Below, piece after piece: positions 24,689-38,100 of a DNA stretch of 64,000 nt. Source of the DNA: Brugia malayi (Eukaryota > Nematoda > Chromadorea > Rhabditida > Onchocercidae). The position numbers were made by a program, and so were the translations under genes. Under the pieces are notes generated by a model. That model searched no databases, was not told the origin of the DNA, and worked only from the letters and a program-made list of their open reading frames with translations. Numbering within the stretch: position 1 is the stretch's first letter; each line of letters starts with the position of its first letter. The stretch spans positions 18,038,721 through 18,102,720 of the forward strand of contig NW_025062479.1 in assembly GCF_000002995.4 (NCBI RefSeq). The letters run 5' to 3'.

Positions 24689-26563
24689 TTCTAATATATA
24701 TCGAATGATTACGGATATATTCAGACAAGAAAAATTTGGTGACAATTAATCACATCATATAGTGAATGGATGCCATCTGTAATATTTCAGTAGGATTTGA
24801 ACAACTGATGAGTCCAAACACAATGATCGTATAAAATGTGATTAATATAAATTATGCGTTGAATAGTGGCTTCAATGTTATCAATGACATGATTATGATT
24901 TATACTAAGCATAACAGTAATAGCTATTTTTCAGAGTTGTCACGTTGTTATTCTGTAGGGATGATGTTGATCGACATAATCACTTAAATGTAAAGACGGT
25001 CAATTCTATAAATAAAGCATGTTAGCAGTACTTTAAATTAGAATGTGATAAGATATAAAAAACTAACTAGACCGAGTTAAATAACTAAAACCGTTAATTT
25101 AAAACAATTAGAACAATAAATACATTCATAAACGCAGTAAATAAATGTTTATTTTATAATTTACAAATTTAATTTATTCATGTTTAAAAATAAGTTTCAT
25201 TCCTACATTGTTTGCATTCATAAAGTATACAAGGGTTAGTAAATTCGTTTGTAAACGAAATTTGAAAAGCCCTGAGCACTTTTTTCTTTTACTCAAAATA
25301 ATAAGAAAAGTAAAGATATTAATAACAAAAGGTAATTCAGTTAAAATGTATTAAATGACATTCACAAAACACTCACATATTTTCCAATAAATACCACAAA
25401 TATTTAGCACAGTAACTTTTTACTCGTTTTTTTTTTCAGTACAGTTTAATCGTGCCGCTTATTTAACTAATAAGAAGTTAATTTACAACTGATTAAAATA
25501 ACAAACTTGATTAATAAACTATCTAATTACCTATCTGATGCAAACTATGAAAAAGCAAATGAATAAGTCTTATAAGTGAGTCGATAAAAGGAAGACAAAA
25601 GATCAGCTTATATTCTTAACTATCATTGCAGGGTTTGATTTCGGAAGCAGCATGAGCACGAGTAATTAAGTAGTTTTGCAAGGGGATGAATGAGGGTGGA
25701 CCCTGCTCTGCCCAGCCCATCCTACCCGCCCTACCGCTCCCCGTTTGCTGATATCACCAGTAGAACACAAGCACGAGCACTACCATCGGTAGGACATTTT
25801 CCTATCACTTCCTCTCCTCCTTACTTCCTTTTCTATTTCACTTCTCCTAATCTGTGGTACTAAGTACGGTATTCCAGTGTACGACAAAGCTTATGCAAAT
25901 GAACGTATAGTTGAATTATATCAATAATAACAGTTCCATGTTTTGTTTTTAGAACGGCAAGTATTAAAATTTTCAAATTTAGAAGAAACAGTGCTAAATG
26001 TTTGAGATTATTTTAGAATCCTACTATTTTTCATGCTTAAATATTGTTGAAAATCAAATTGTTTCAACCACACTGCTTTAGCGCAAATTCCTATTCATTC
26101 AGTTAGAAGCTAATTTTTTAAAAAATGTTGACAGTAGTAAGTATAGGAAAGTGAAAGCAGAAATCATTCGACAATTTGCAATGCAATCTTTAAGGATGGC
26201 ATTACCAATTGTTGCTTTTCTTCATGTAGCAAAACTTTAAAAGAATTCAGAAAAAGTTGGTGAATACTAAATAAGATGTAAAAAAAAAGGAAAGTTTTGC
26301 AGGAAATCTGGACGCTATGGTATTGTTTGTACAATACATAAACATCAGTACCAGAATTCTGAACTACTAATTTTGAAGTATAGACAATGATACTTCCAAA
26401 ACTAAATTCCCAACATTATAATCTGTCAATTTATTTTGTTTATTTAGGGAAGTAATACATTTAAAAGTTGCATAATTTAAACATAATTTATGCTTAATAA
26501 ATACTTTTTGAAAAATTTTTTATGATAAGCAAATAACGAAGAAGTGTTTTCAACTTGCGTTGT

Positions 26564-26707
26564 ATGTTATCTAGGACCCTTTCTTTGAATAAACAAAAAT
26601 CTGAGAAAGCTTTGATAAAGGAACATAAATTGCTACAAGATCTAACATCAGATGAAATTATGGCTTTGCTCTCCTGGCCGGTTATGGCGCGTCAAGGCCA
26701 TATCTAA
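26564..26707 (+). CDS. Possible small ORF, 47 aa, unknown
   Basis: An ATG-to-TAA frame encodes a hydrophilic helix-like peptide (MLSRTLSLNKQKSEKA, later LTSDEIMALLSWPVMARQ). Its second half is clearly more GC-rich than the flanks, which is why I mention it. The sequence TATCTAG just after the ATG could instead be a splice acceptor, making this a terminal exon with no visible partner upstream. No signal peptide and no family recognised. It may be chance. Confidence 0.2.
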   Translation: MLSRTLSLNKQKSEKALIKEHKLLQDLTSDEIMALLSWPVMARQGHI

Positions 26708-27825
26708 GGAACGTTTTTTTTAACATCTATCCTTAGTTGGTAGTAAAAAAATGACTATTGGAGGATGGTTCAGGGTGATACGAACATCGCGTTAAATTCT
26801 GTTTCCTGCTAGTGTTTGCGTGTGAAAAAAAAGTGGTGAACACATGAAAAAAATTCAACTGATTGCTTATAACGTTGACAAGTGACGCTATGTTTTATTT
26901 TAAATAAAAAAAAAAAAAAAAAGAAAAGAAAAAGAAGGAAAAAAAAAACTCTAAGAAGCAGTCAGTCAACTTTGATTTTACGAATGGAGAGGGACATAAA
27001 CCAAATCAAATTTGATTAAGATGATGTGATGATTACCACCTCGAGAATGAATAGGTAATATGTCATCTTTTACATTAATTTTATGAAATAATTATATAAA
27101 CCGATAAATTATACTTTTATAAATATCTGGGGAAACAATTTCACAAAGTGCCATCATCTGCTGGTTTGTCAGTGAATTGTAATAAAGATGCATTTGTTTT
27201 TCTAAGTCATAAATCGTTTTAGTGGAATTATCATCATAAAACTAATAACTATAGCAGCTTATCATTTTAATTTAATAAGTCACAATTTTAGGATGAAAAT
27301 TTACTCCCACCATTGTCTTAGAAAAAAATTGCTATTTTTCCTTTCAATTTTTTTCTTATCAATTCAATTATTTTGGAGAATTAGAAAATCATAAAGTTCT
27401 TCAAATAGATAACAAGAGACGATAAAGTAAGAATCGAATATAATTATTATGGTAGAGGTCTTGAAGTCTGATTTCAAACTAAACTAAAGTATATGAACCA
27501 GATTATTCATAATTGATTAAAGGATAAAAGTTATCCAGTACATTTACTGATTGTGTTGAAGTGATCGAAATTCATTTAGCTTCATTGCCTAGTTACATTT
27601 ATCAAAATAACTCTGTCTTCTTCATCCTTTCCCAAAAAAATACGATGGAAAAAATAAGTAACAATTTTCGCTTTCAAACTTGTCAAATTTTTAATTTATC
27701 ATTAAAGCAGTTTTGAAGTCAACAGGTTTTCAGTGAAGCCTATCCTCTCAACATGTTTTAATGTTAATTTGAATTGATAGATAATTTTAGATCGCTTTCA
27801 GTTAGATTCTTTTATCTATATCTTA

Positions 27826-27874
27826 TCTCTATCTATCTATCTATCTGTCTATCTAATCTAATCTAATCTATCTA
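27826..27874. repeat. (TATC)n / (TAATC)n microsatellite
   Basis: A run of TATC units with one TGTC variant passes into three copies of TAATC and ends with TATC. A simple-sequence repeat in intergenic DNA. Confidence 0.9.
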
Positions 27875-28725
27875 TATTACTTGCAAAATTTTTTTTGCAT
27901 TACAACTCGTTTCCGATTAAAAAACAAGCAAGAGCATGGTGCAATCTGAAGTCTTTTTCATGTGACTCCTTGGATTGAATTTTATTCCAACTTTTCTCTC
28001 AAGATTTTTTTTTTTGTTTTTGTCAAATGTAAAGTGGAATAAAGTTACTGCGGAATTAATTTTCTAATGGAATCAATTTCGAGAGTAATTTCAAATTATT
28101 TTATTAACCACTCATCTTATCAGCACGAGTTCAATTACTAATAGAGCTACCGCATTTCGGCTGGATTATCTGCAACTCACCGTTCGAAATTATCCTAAAA
28201 AAGATTTATTTCCCGCAACCACAGTACATATTAAATTCTAACACATATCACTTTTTCATAACGAACAAACAATTTTTTATAATAATTCTTACTGCTCTAC
28301 TGCATATTATCTTACTGTCCTTGGTGTAATTTAAAATTATGAGAAATTGAATAAGTGAAACAACACAGTATTAAGACAAATGACAAATAAACTTAATTTC
28401 TACCAACATGAATTTCTTTGTTTACTCAGCTGGGATAAGTAAAGATCATCCATAAAGAATGATTTTTGAGTGTTTAAGAGTTGCTTTCTGAAAACATTAA
28501 TCATCAAACTGACTCCTTGCTAAAATTGTCTTTCGTTTTTCGCTCCTGAAGAAGTTGGCTAATGGTATTTTCTTTTTGCACGAATGAAGATGTTTGGTAT
28601 TTTGTAAGAATAATCACGAGGATACCACTAATAAGTAATAAATTTTCTTCTATCACATCCCACGCACAAAACACGATTTTTTAGACTTCTATGATAAGTA
28701 GGTGTTAATCAGATATGACTACTGT

Positions 28726-28927
28726 TAGTAATGGCACACTAAAACATCTCACTCTGAACTACTGCTTTACGCCGTTTTCTAAGAAAGCAATGATACCATT
28801 TTCAACACTCTTCAAAAATGAAAATTGATATCATTTGAAGTTATTTTAAGATGAAAAAATTGTAGTGAGAACATGTTATTGGCACACTAAACGCACCACT
28901 CTGAACTACTGCTTTACTCCGTTTTCA
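28726..28927. repeat. Direct duplication of a ~52-bp unit
   Basis: Copy A (28726-28780) and copy B (28877-28927) share GGCACACTAAA and the 20-base core CTCTGAACTACTGCTTTAC, followed by CCGTTTTC. They are separated by about 150 bp of unrelated sequence. No ORF is shared. It may be a dispersed or tandem repeat, or two copies of a regulatory block. Confidence 0.8.
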
Positions 28928-31900
28928 ATCCGTCGCTTCTGAAAAATTTCTTTGTTTTCAACAAGACCTTATTTGAAAGCAAAATTTAAAACGGGAAGGA
29001 TATAAATAACATTTTGCTGTCAAAACTGACAGCAACAGTCCCCAGCTGAGAAGATGCTGAAAGGCAATTTTGAAATCAGAGATGATAGCTGATGTAGTTC
29101 TATGATACCGCCAGCACTGACTCGTCCTCCATGTGCCGTTACCTCCTGGCACCGTCTCCTGGTAGTCATCACCAACAAAATGCTTTCGTAGTACTAAGAT
29201 TTATAAAGCTAAAGTTACTGTAAATGGAGCACTGTAAGCTATTCGAGTTTCAGTGTAAGGCATCATATCACTGTTGGTGATAATGATAATAGTGATGACA
29301 AAAATGCAGAAGGCAGTAGTCTTAATGAGGAAAAGATGTTAATCAACCAAATTTCAGTTGTTTGGGAACAAAGAAGAAGCGGAAATTTGAATATTCTAAA
29401 AAAGTGTTTTAAAAAATTACTACCTTAAATGGACAGACAGATAGAACGAATGTAAATATATAGACCACATGTAGATCCATATGCAAACAGAAATTCAGGC
29501 AACATACATCGGTTTAGTCAGAGAAGAAATCTAATTTCAAAACTTTTTTTTAACAATTATCCACAATTGAATAGCTTTTTGATTCAAGGCTCAGCAGTTA
29601 ATTTTATCCTTAAACAGATTTTGTTTGCATGAAAAGATTAAAATAGCAATACCGAACATAACTGGAATGAATATAATAAATATTTCTACTTTTAATGCCC
29701 TCCCCCTTCCTCCTCCCTCTCCATCATCCCCCTCATTTCTAATTCTCAATCGCTGTGGTTTTCATTGACAATAAAATGATATTTATAGATATTGTGAATT
29801 AATTTGTTTTGCCTCTCATTATTTCGTCAGATTAAATAAAGCCGATCAATTCAGTAGCTGCTCTTGACAAGCTAACCATGTTGAAAACACAAGCTTAAAC
29901 TGATGCTAATTTGGTTCACTGTTATTAAACTGAACAGATTTATTAAAAAACTAGAAGCAACGACTGGTTATTGAAGAAGAATGAAAAGAATGTCGCTTCG
30001 ATTTACCATAGTGTCGCTTAAAACCAAAGTAGTGTTTTTACATATTACAATTTATAAGGCTTCCAGAAAATTCCTTCTTGAGACACCGAGACACATCACT
30101 GGGCGGCAATTTCAAATGCTGACGAAGTATAAGGACGAACTGATTTTTTGTGTTTAAGGTGTGTTTGATAAAGATATATCGAAAACGTTTTGGGCATATT
30201 TTGCAAAAGAATCTGGAAGCTAAACACACTGTTATCGCTGCAATGCATTTTTCTGTTTATGTAAACCATCTACAGTTGTTATAGACGATATCTCAGAGCT
30301 TAATAAAGTTGTTACACTTTCCTATTTCTTTCATATTAATTTGAAACATATTTTTGTACTTTTGTGCTTGGGAAGAAATGAATTTAAAGATTCTTAAAAG
30401 GAAAGATGAAATTTTAAAAATTTGGTCGGGTGACATTTTCTAGTGATAAAATTTCTAAAGACAAGGAATTTCCTTAATACTAGGAGGAGATTTAGGAAGA
30501 TTTTTGAGCAATTTCATTTCAAAAAAAAGAATAAAATATGCAAAAAAAAGTAACCCTCAGTACCAAAATGAACGAGTCTACTGCTTGAACTATCAGAATA
30601 GTGAATCATCGAATTACATGAAAAAATGAAAAGTAAAAGGATTAGGAGATGATTGGAGTTTTCAAAGATATATTTGTAAATTCATTAAATGCCAAACACT
30701 TCAGTTATTAGTACAACATGTCTATGATACATATTTTGAGTATAAAAATAACTTCTGTGCCACTTTTCTTATTGCAAGAATTTCAAGTCGAAAAAGACAA
30801 AGATTTCAAACTATATAGAGAGCAATTTCATGAAAAAATAACTGATACACTTTACCACTAATATTTTTGAAAAATGTAGAAAGAAGGAGGACATCATCCT
30901 TGTTTACCATCCATTATCACATTCTGCGCTGTTGAACCACGTATGTACAAAATATAATCACATTTTCTTCGCTTAGATATTTAAGCAAAATGGAGAAGAA
31001 ATTAATATTTGCTGCATAATGATAATTATTTTAATTAAATTATCTTGATCTTATTTATTATTAATTACCCTTGTAAAAATGAATTCATTAGAATTTTCAG
31101 TGTAGCTTTTGATTCATCATCTTATAAGCCTACTATAGTATCTTCATTGCTCCAGAAAGAACAGTTAAAAATTATAAATTTTACACAAACTAAAAAAATC
31201 CTCAGCAAATTGAGAAGTTTTAGGTCATATTAAAAAACTAATGGAGAGCTTAATTAAATACAAGTATTGATTGCCGGAAATCGGATTTCAAATTTACCAC
31301 TGTATGAAATATGAAGGAACTGAAGTTGTAAAAGCAAAAAATACGATATGTTCATAGTTGCATTAAATGAATCTTCAATTCTTGTTGATTTAAATTGAAT
31401 TTTTTGAATGTTTTGTGTCAGAATTCTCACGAAGAAGACTATAATTTTAATTATTAATTACTAGCATGCTAAATGTAGTAATTAGCAAGTGTAGTGGATT
31501 CATATCTCTGTTTTTTAAAGAGACTGTTTCTTGCTTATTTTCTATTTCAAACGTCATTTGTGGCAAACTGAAATAAAACTCTATCCTGTAACGCATGATT
31601 TAAGCTAATCTTATTTGCATGTAGCAATATTCTTAGGATACAGTTTTCATTGGTCACCAGGTGGTGGGCATTCAATTTTTATTTTTTAAATTATTTTTCA
31701 CAATTCATCAGTGTCTGATTATGCAAAATTTTGTAGTGTGTGAAAAAATCTACGATGAAATTGTCGCTTTGTCAGGAGGAGAAGCGTATTTTTACTTTCG
31801 CATTGGTATTTGCACCTATTAATAATTCAATAATTTAACGTATTTTCTTATTATGCTCACATGCCGAAAAGCACTTAATTATGAGATTATAGGAGATTAA

Positions 31901-33596
31901 ATTAAATGTCTTAACAAAAGGACTAAAATGCTTGTAAAAGCTTGATTGAATGTCAAATTTTTTTAGCCAACGAATAATATAAAAACTGGAATTTTAGGGA
32001 ATTCTTAAAATCATCGCCATTGTTTGAAAATGTTTGCGCGTGTTTTTGCTCCTCTTTACAGATATTAAGTCATACCTAGCTAATTCAAATTAACACTAAT
32101 TTCTTTAAGCGCACTGTTCTTAAAATAAATATAATAAATACTGATTTAATTAGGATTTAAAATATTGTTATACTGGGTGATTAATATTTAGAAGCACTTT
32201 CATAAAGATTAATAATTAAAGTGTGCTATTTGTTTGAGTTGGATTGCTTTTAAAAATTTTTAAATAATTTTGTAGTAGATTAACGTCTAGTATTTTTAGT
32301 GTTCTTTAGGAAAACCATAAATTTCAAAATTTTTACATGGGGTTCTTTTGTCATTTGTAAAGCGCAATTTTTAAATATCTTCCACATGTGATGTCTCTTA
32401 TGAAAATGAAAAAAAACTTTCTACCTCAGGATTTTTTTGCATTTAGAGTTTAGCTTAAGTGGAATTTTTCATTTTCAGCTGAACTACTATCTTATCAAAA
32501 CGTTCTGGTAAGATAAAATAGTGTATACCCCAATTACAGAAATCGAACTTTTTGTCTTTTTATATTATATTTCAGAAGTTTCAGAACCTTCGAAATAGAT
32601 CATGAAGTGGTAGCAGTTTTTGACAACATCTAGACAATGACTTTATCATCTGCAAAGAATTAATGCACAGAGTCTTGACCATCAAACAAAGTGCCATGTT
32701 AAAAACTGTATTGTATTTCACTCACATGACGTTGTGCAATACAAAATATTATAATAATGATGCATTCTTTTCGAAGACTTTTAAAATATGAAATATTTCC
32801 TACAAACAATTTGAAAACATCAATGTGACGGACTATTAACTTTTCCGGTGGTGTAAGCTCAAAGCGTTTTGCAACTTGAAGTTAAAAAAGAAGAATGCAA
32901 TTGTTTGCATTTATTTTTAAGAATTGTAAATGAATTCTATAGTTTTTATGGACGAAGAATGATTTTTGGATAAAAGCAAAGTTGAAATTAATGTGAGACA
33001 TTAAATAATAATATTATAATAAACTATTCTTGAAGTACTTATCATGAAATAATGAGTGGGAAATACATTACATTTGATCTCTGATGCTATGTTAAATTCA
33101 TTTTGTGTTAGATAGTGGCAAAAAAAATTCTCAATTGGTCGTAACTGTTTTGTTTCATTCTATTTCCCAGTTTGCATGATATCACTTTATGGTTGTGAAC
33201 AAAATTCATCTTCCAAATAATTTATATTTAACAACCAAGTTTCTCTTTAAAATATTTTTTCTATTATTTGCACTCATTGCGCAGGCTAATCTGCCGATAA
33301 ATGGATATCTCTTCATTTCTTTTCCTATGTTTTATCGCTAATATTAGTAGTCGTGATTGCAGTGAACATCTGCAACCTTACTGCTTACTTACCAATACTT
33401 TTATGAATTACAGTTAGGAATATATTATTCGCTACTAGCAGAGAAGTACCAAGATTCAAGCTAGTAAAAATCGGTGATTTTACTAACAGTGAGTTAGTGA
33501 TATGCAATGAATTTAGCAGATTGAATTTTTATTTGCAACCAGTCTTAAAAATAGCTAATGAAATGACAAATAAAGTTGCAAAAATCAAACGAAAGG

Positions 33597-33645
33597 AAAA
33601 AAGCAACCAGGCTATCTTTGAAAAAAGCAACCAGGCTATTCTTTG
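33597..33645. repeat. Tandem duplication of a ~25-bp unit
   Basis: AAAAAAGCAACCAGGCTAT followed by CTTTG occurs twice back to back; the second copy has one extra T. A recent replication-slippage type duplication. Confidence 0.9.
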
Positions 33646-35134
33646 AAACCAACTTTTAAATTAAATAAGCAAATCAAATTTGTTATCCAAAATATAAAGG
33701 TTTCCTCGGTCAAGTTATCTGTTTACTGGACGAATAATAAGGCTAGTGCATAAGTTTAGTGTATAAGCGGATTAGAAATTTAGGCTGCCCTATGCTGGTA
33801 ATATTTGGTAAGTATGAAGTAAATGTATGACGTAAAATGAAATAGATGTTTTACATTTTTCAGCCATCACTTGCTATTTCCATAAACCCGTTGCTGATCA
33901 TCTATCGTTTATTCCTTTGTAAATTTTCGGTTACTGAAATTCTAGAAGCCCCACTTCCTTCTAAAATATGCATCTTCCCAAAAGAACATTATTTCTATCC
34001 TCCTAAATAAAAAGAATCAAAGAAGGCGGCACTTAAAGTTTGTTTATTACAGGTAAGCCAATGAAACATTGGAAGAAAATGTACTGAAAGCGCATTATTT
34101 TGTTCGGTATGATGAAACTCGACGAAATGGTTCCAATAAAAAAATTTTCCTAATTTATTTAAAATTCATGGAGATGAAAGATTATGGGAAATTTAACGTT
34201 AATTAATCCACTGATGTCTCACGCGAATGCATTATATAACCGTGTTTCACGATTACGCAATACTATTCACTTTATTCATGTATCTTGAAGATGAAACTGT
34301 AAAGTCTTTCTTTTTCACAAACGTTGTTTTCTGCAAAAAAATCTTTCTGCAACTATCTCTTCGTGTTAATATCTGGTATAACAAAAGCGCTGTGAAGAGA
34401 AATAGGAAAAGAGCAACGTAATGCGAAACAGATGTTTGGATCATCCCAAACAATATTAATGGCGAAATTATAAATCCTGGACGCAGCCACAACGTTAAAG
34501 GGCAAACAATCGGAATGTATTTGATAAAAGAGCAACGTTATGAGGAAGATCCAGCTAAAAATTCTATGCAAATAATTGTTAAGCATCGCAACAGTTGATA
34601 AAAAGACATAAACCAAAAACCAATAAGGTGGCGAGTTTATTTATCATTATTACTTCGAACTCAAATGCATATGGCATTAATTTAGAACGCAAAAAGCAAA
34701 GATAAATTGGGAAATACGACTATATGCTAAATCTGTTTTAAAAAATTTATAACAAAAGAGCCGCTTAGTTCAAATACTTAACAAAATTTTAACTTCAGAA
34801 GTAAAACCTTGATAATTCATGACATCATAGTGCTGGGAAAGTTGAGGTATTCAATCTGTATCTCCAGCTTCATACACTGGTACTTTTACATTTGTTATCA
34901 GTGTCATAAAGTCATTTATATCTCTATTATAAATTACATCTATTAAAATGAACTTAAGATGTTAAATTTAAATGCTATAAAAAAGAGCGACGGAAATGCA
35001 GAATAAGAGAAAGTACAAAAAAATTAATGTTAATAAGGATACATGTGTTCCTGCATAGCGCTCCAAAGCTTCCCGAAAGACGGGATAAGTTAGAAATGAA
35101 ACTATACAATTATGGATTAAATAATGCTGACGAA

Positions 35135-38100
35135 TCAGATGCCCATATAAATACCATCATCCAATTGGTGCTGTAACTTTTTATCGAATGTTCTGCAAAA
35201 ACATTTAAATAATTGAGATCACCTAGATCATAAGATGCTCATTATTACATAGTTCATGATATTACGGATACATTATTATTTACCTTTATTTTCTTGACTG
35301 GGAATAGCACTCAACATCTGAAATCTTCAACAAACAGGAAAAATCGTTCATGTCCCAGGAAAACAATCAGAATTTATTGGTTTTAAGATATTTACTTGGA
35401 TGACATTTGTTTCGAATGAAATTAACATAACAAAGAAAGCCTTACTTATAAGATTTAATGGAAGAATCCCAAATAAATATGTCATCGTTAAAACGCGATA
35501 AATCATATCCCTCTTTCCTTAGACTCATTTTTTTCAGTTTATAAGTACCTGTAACACAAATGACCCAACAGTCAAGGAACAAGTTTGAGATTTTAGTGTT
35601 ATACTTTAGTGTTATATTTTAGTGTTCACTTGCTCAACAATTCAATCGTGTTGTTGCAAAGTTGTAGAAGAATCATATGTAAAAAACTATGCGTAATTGT
35701 GACCTGTCCGTTCGAAATCCTTGCAGAAACGTAAGAAAATAGGAATAGCATAGGAGGGAAGACTATTCTTGAGATGTTCCGTTATTTTATATATCGCATC
35801 CTGGAAGCAGGTTGCTAAGCGGCATTGTTATTATATTATAAAAATCAGAGACGTTGATTATTGGAAAAGAAATAACTAAATGCCAACTTTTAAAAACTCG
35901 TCTCCTGCTATGACGACGGCAGCCATACCGGCACGACCTTCTCTGTCTGAAAAAATCATCGAAAACCAATAATTAATGAACAGTATATTGAAAAATGACA
36001 TTACCAAACAACAACAATATACACGAAAAATATGAAGACTTACTCGGTATTTCGACACCATAAACAGCAACATCGGCTACACATTTCAGAAGTTGTAAAA
36101 TGCCTTCCACTTCTGTGGTACTGACATTTTCGCCCTTCCACCTACACAAATATTGTTGTGCACTATGATGAATAATTTTGAACTATGACATCAAAGATTA
36201 GTACCCTAATGTATTTTAACAAAGTTAATGAGTGAGAAATTGCAACAGTAGTTACAACTAAGGCGACCTGTCTTTTATAAAACAGACGAGGAAACTGACA
36301 TGAAGTTGTGAAAAAAAGAACCTATAAGTGTCGCCTTTCCGATCCTTGAAATATAAATATCCTAGATTATCCCAATATATAATATCGCCTGATGTAAAAA
36401 CAGCATCACCTTTACGTAAAACATTTCTTATTATCTTCTTCCCAGTATCTTTCTCGTCTAAATACCCTTCAAAGCTGCAAAATTTTTTTGTAATGAATCA
36501 AAATCTTCTGCTTTGAACTATAAAAAACCTCATATTACATTATCATTAATTAATACAGCAGTTCCTTCATTAATTGATATAGCAGTCCCTATAACAAGAA
36601 AAAACCAATAAAATTATGATTTTCAGAAAAAATAAAACACTGAAAATCACCTAAGTAAAGGTTCATTATCCATAATAACACCGACCATTTCACCAGTTTC
36701 ACCAGGTTTACACGCTACACAAAACCCATCTTTTGTACGAATTAATTCACCAGTATCATCATCAACTTTGAGTAAACGCACAGGATATAAATATTTCACA
36801 AAAGGGTGTACCGGAATAAAACCACAAGAGCCGACATGATTATCTATATTCACTAAAATTTTTTTTTTTTTTTTATTTTTTATTTACAAACTCTCGAAAA
36901 ATTCTTTAGTAAGTAAACAGTATTTAAAATAGCATCACCTAAAGTTATTCAGCTTTCTGGGACTGTAAGAAAACCCCGACATAAATTTCACCTCAAAATA
37001 ATTATTCAGCCAAAGGAACAATTCAATCACAAAAAATTTTTTTCACAACAATAAGTCCCTTTGCAGTACATACCAATGCTTGAATTGCCTTCTGTACTAC
37101 CATAGAGTTCACCAATTTTCTGGATGCCAAAACGATTCACGAATTCTGGCCAAATTTCCGCCCGTAAACCATTACCAAACATAAGACGTATTTTGTGTCC
37201 CTTCGTTTCCGCAACATCATTCTGAGCTAGAAGATACCTGGAACCAAAAGTTATTTATTCAAAATTTCAAAAAAAAAAGAGAAAATATACTTAAAATGGT
37301 TATCAAGATGATTACTAACTTACCTTCTATCCTTCTCCTCCACCTGAATACTTGGAGCTGTGTTAAACTTTAAATCAAAAAAAATTATCACCAAAAATAC
37401 GAAAACATAATGAAAAACTCCACCTGCAAATTTCACCGATATACTGACTGACATTACAATTATATTTAATACAGTCTTTCCAAAAACAACTCGCAGAGAA
37501 TTTCTTCCTGATAACACAGGTGCTACCTTGTAGCACAGTCTGTCCGATACCGAGAATTCCACCAGCACTATGGTAAACTGGCATCATTACATATAAACGA
37601 TCTGTGGTAAAGATACCAAAGGACTTGGCTACACCTATTGCCATCCAATAGTATCTAAATTTATGAAGAAATAACGATATACTTTTCATATTTCGAAAAT
37701 AAATGCATACATATTTATTTCTTCATCATTATATTAGTGAATCTATACATTATGCCAGTTAAATTCAGCTAATTTAAACAGCTTGTTTTGCATAACAATG
37801 CAAAACAATGAGCTTACATTACTCCGCATATATCTCACATACGTCAAATTGTTGCTTTCTTCTTCAACTAATATTGATATCAACATTATTCCAAATGAAC
37901 TCTTATACTGCTAGCAAATGATAACTGCATGAATAATTTTTTTCTGTTCGGAAAACCTAATTTTCAAGTTCTAAAACTATCATGATTAAACAGATCAATG
38001 TTGACACAAAATGTTAATGCAGATACCGATAATGCTTTATGAGTGCAGGCTTGGGATTCCCTGTTGTTCCTGATGTGAAGATATAACAAAGCACTGCTGA

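Larger units (their letters stand above)
24689..35134. other. 10-kb region without a confident gene
   Basis: AT-rich, with many short frames but no exon chain matching a known family. Items listed separately are the GC/pyrimidine-rich island at about 25680-25860, the small ORF at 26564-26707, and repeats at 27826-27874, 28726-28927 and 33597-33645. A patch at 28990-29165 is GC-richer than its surroundings and open in more than one frame, with no recognisable product. A pyrimidine run lies at about 29696-29742 and an A-rich stretch at about 26905-26950. Overlapping frames on both strands at 34227-34616 look like chance. Confidence 0.5.

Noticed and set aside
24474..24749. 91-aa + strand frame
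   Set aside because: Antisense shadow of exon 1 of the insulin-like gene, which has a signal peptide and a consistent second exon.
27826..28927. CRISPR-like or satellite array
   Set aside because: The repeats are a simple microsatellite plus a single duplicated block; there are no regular spacers and the host is a eukaryote.
30038..30229. Possible C2H2 zinc finger (FFCKICPKRF) on the minus strand
   Set aside because: The histidine spacing does not fit C-x2-C-x12-H-x3-H and there is no neighbouring finger or exon.
34227..34616. Three overlapping open frames on both strands
   Set aside because: Mutually overlapping hydrophobic frames of the kind expected from AT-rich DNA; no splice pattern or family match.
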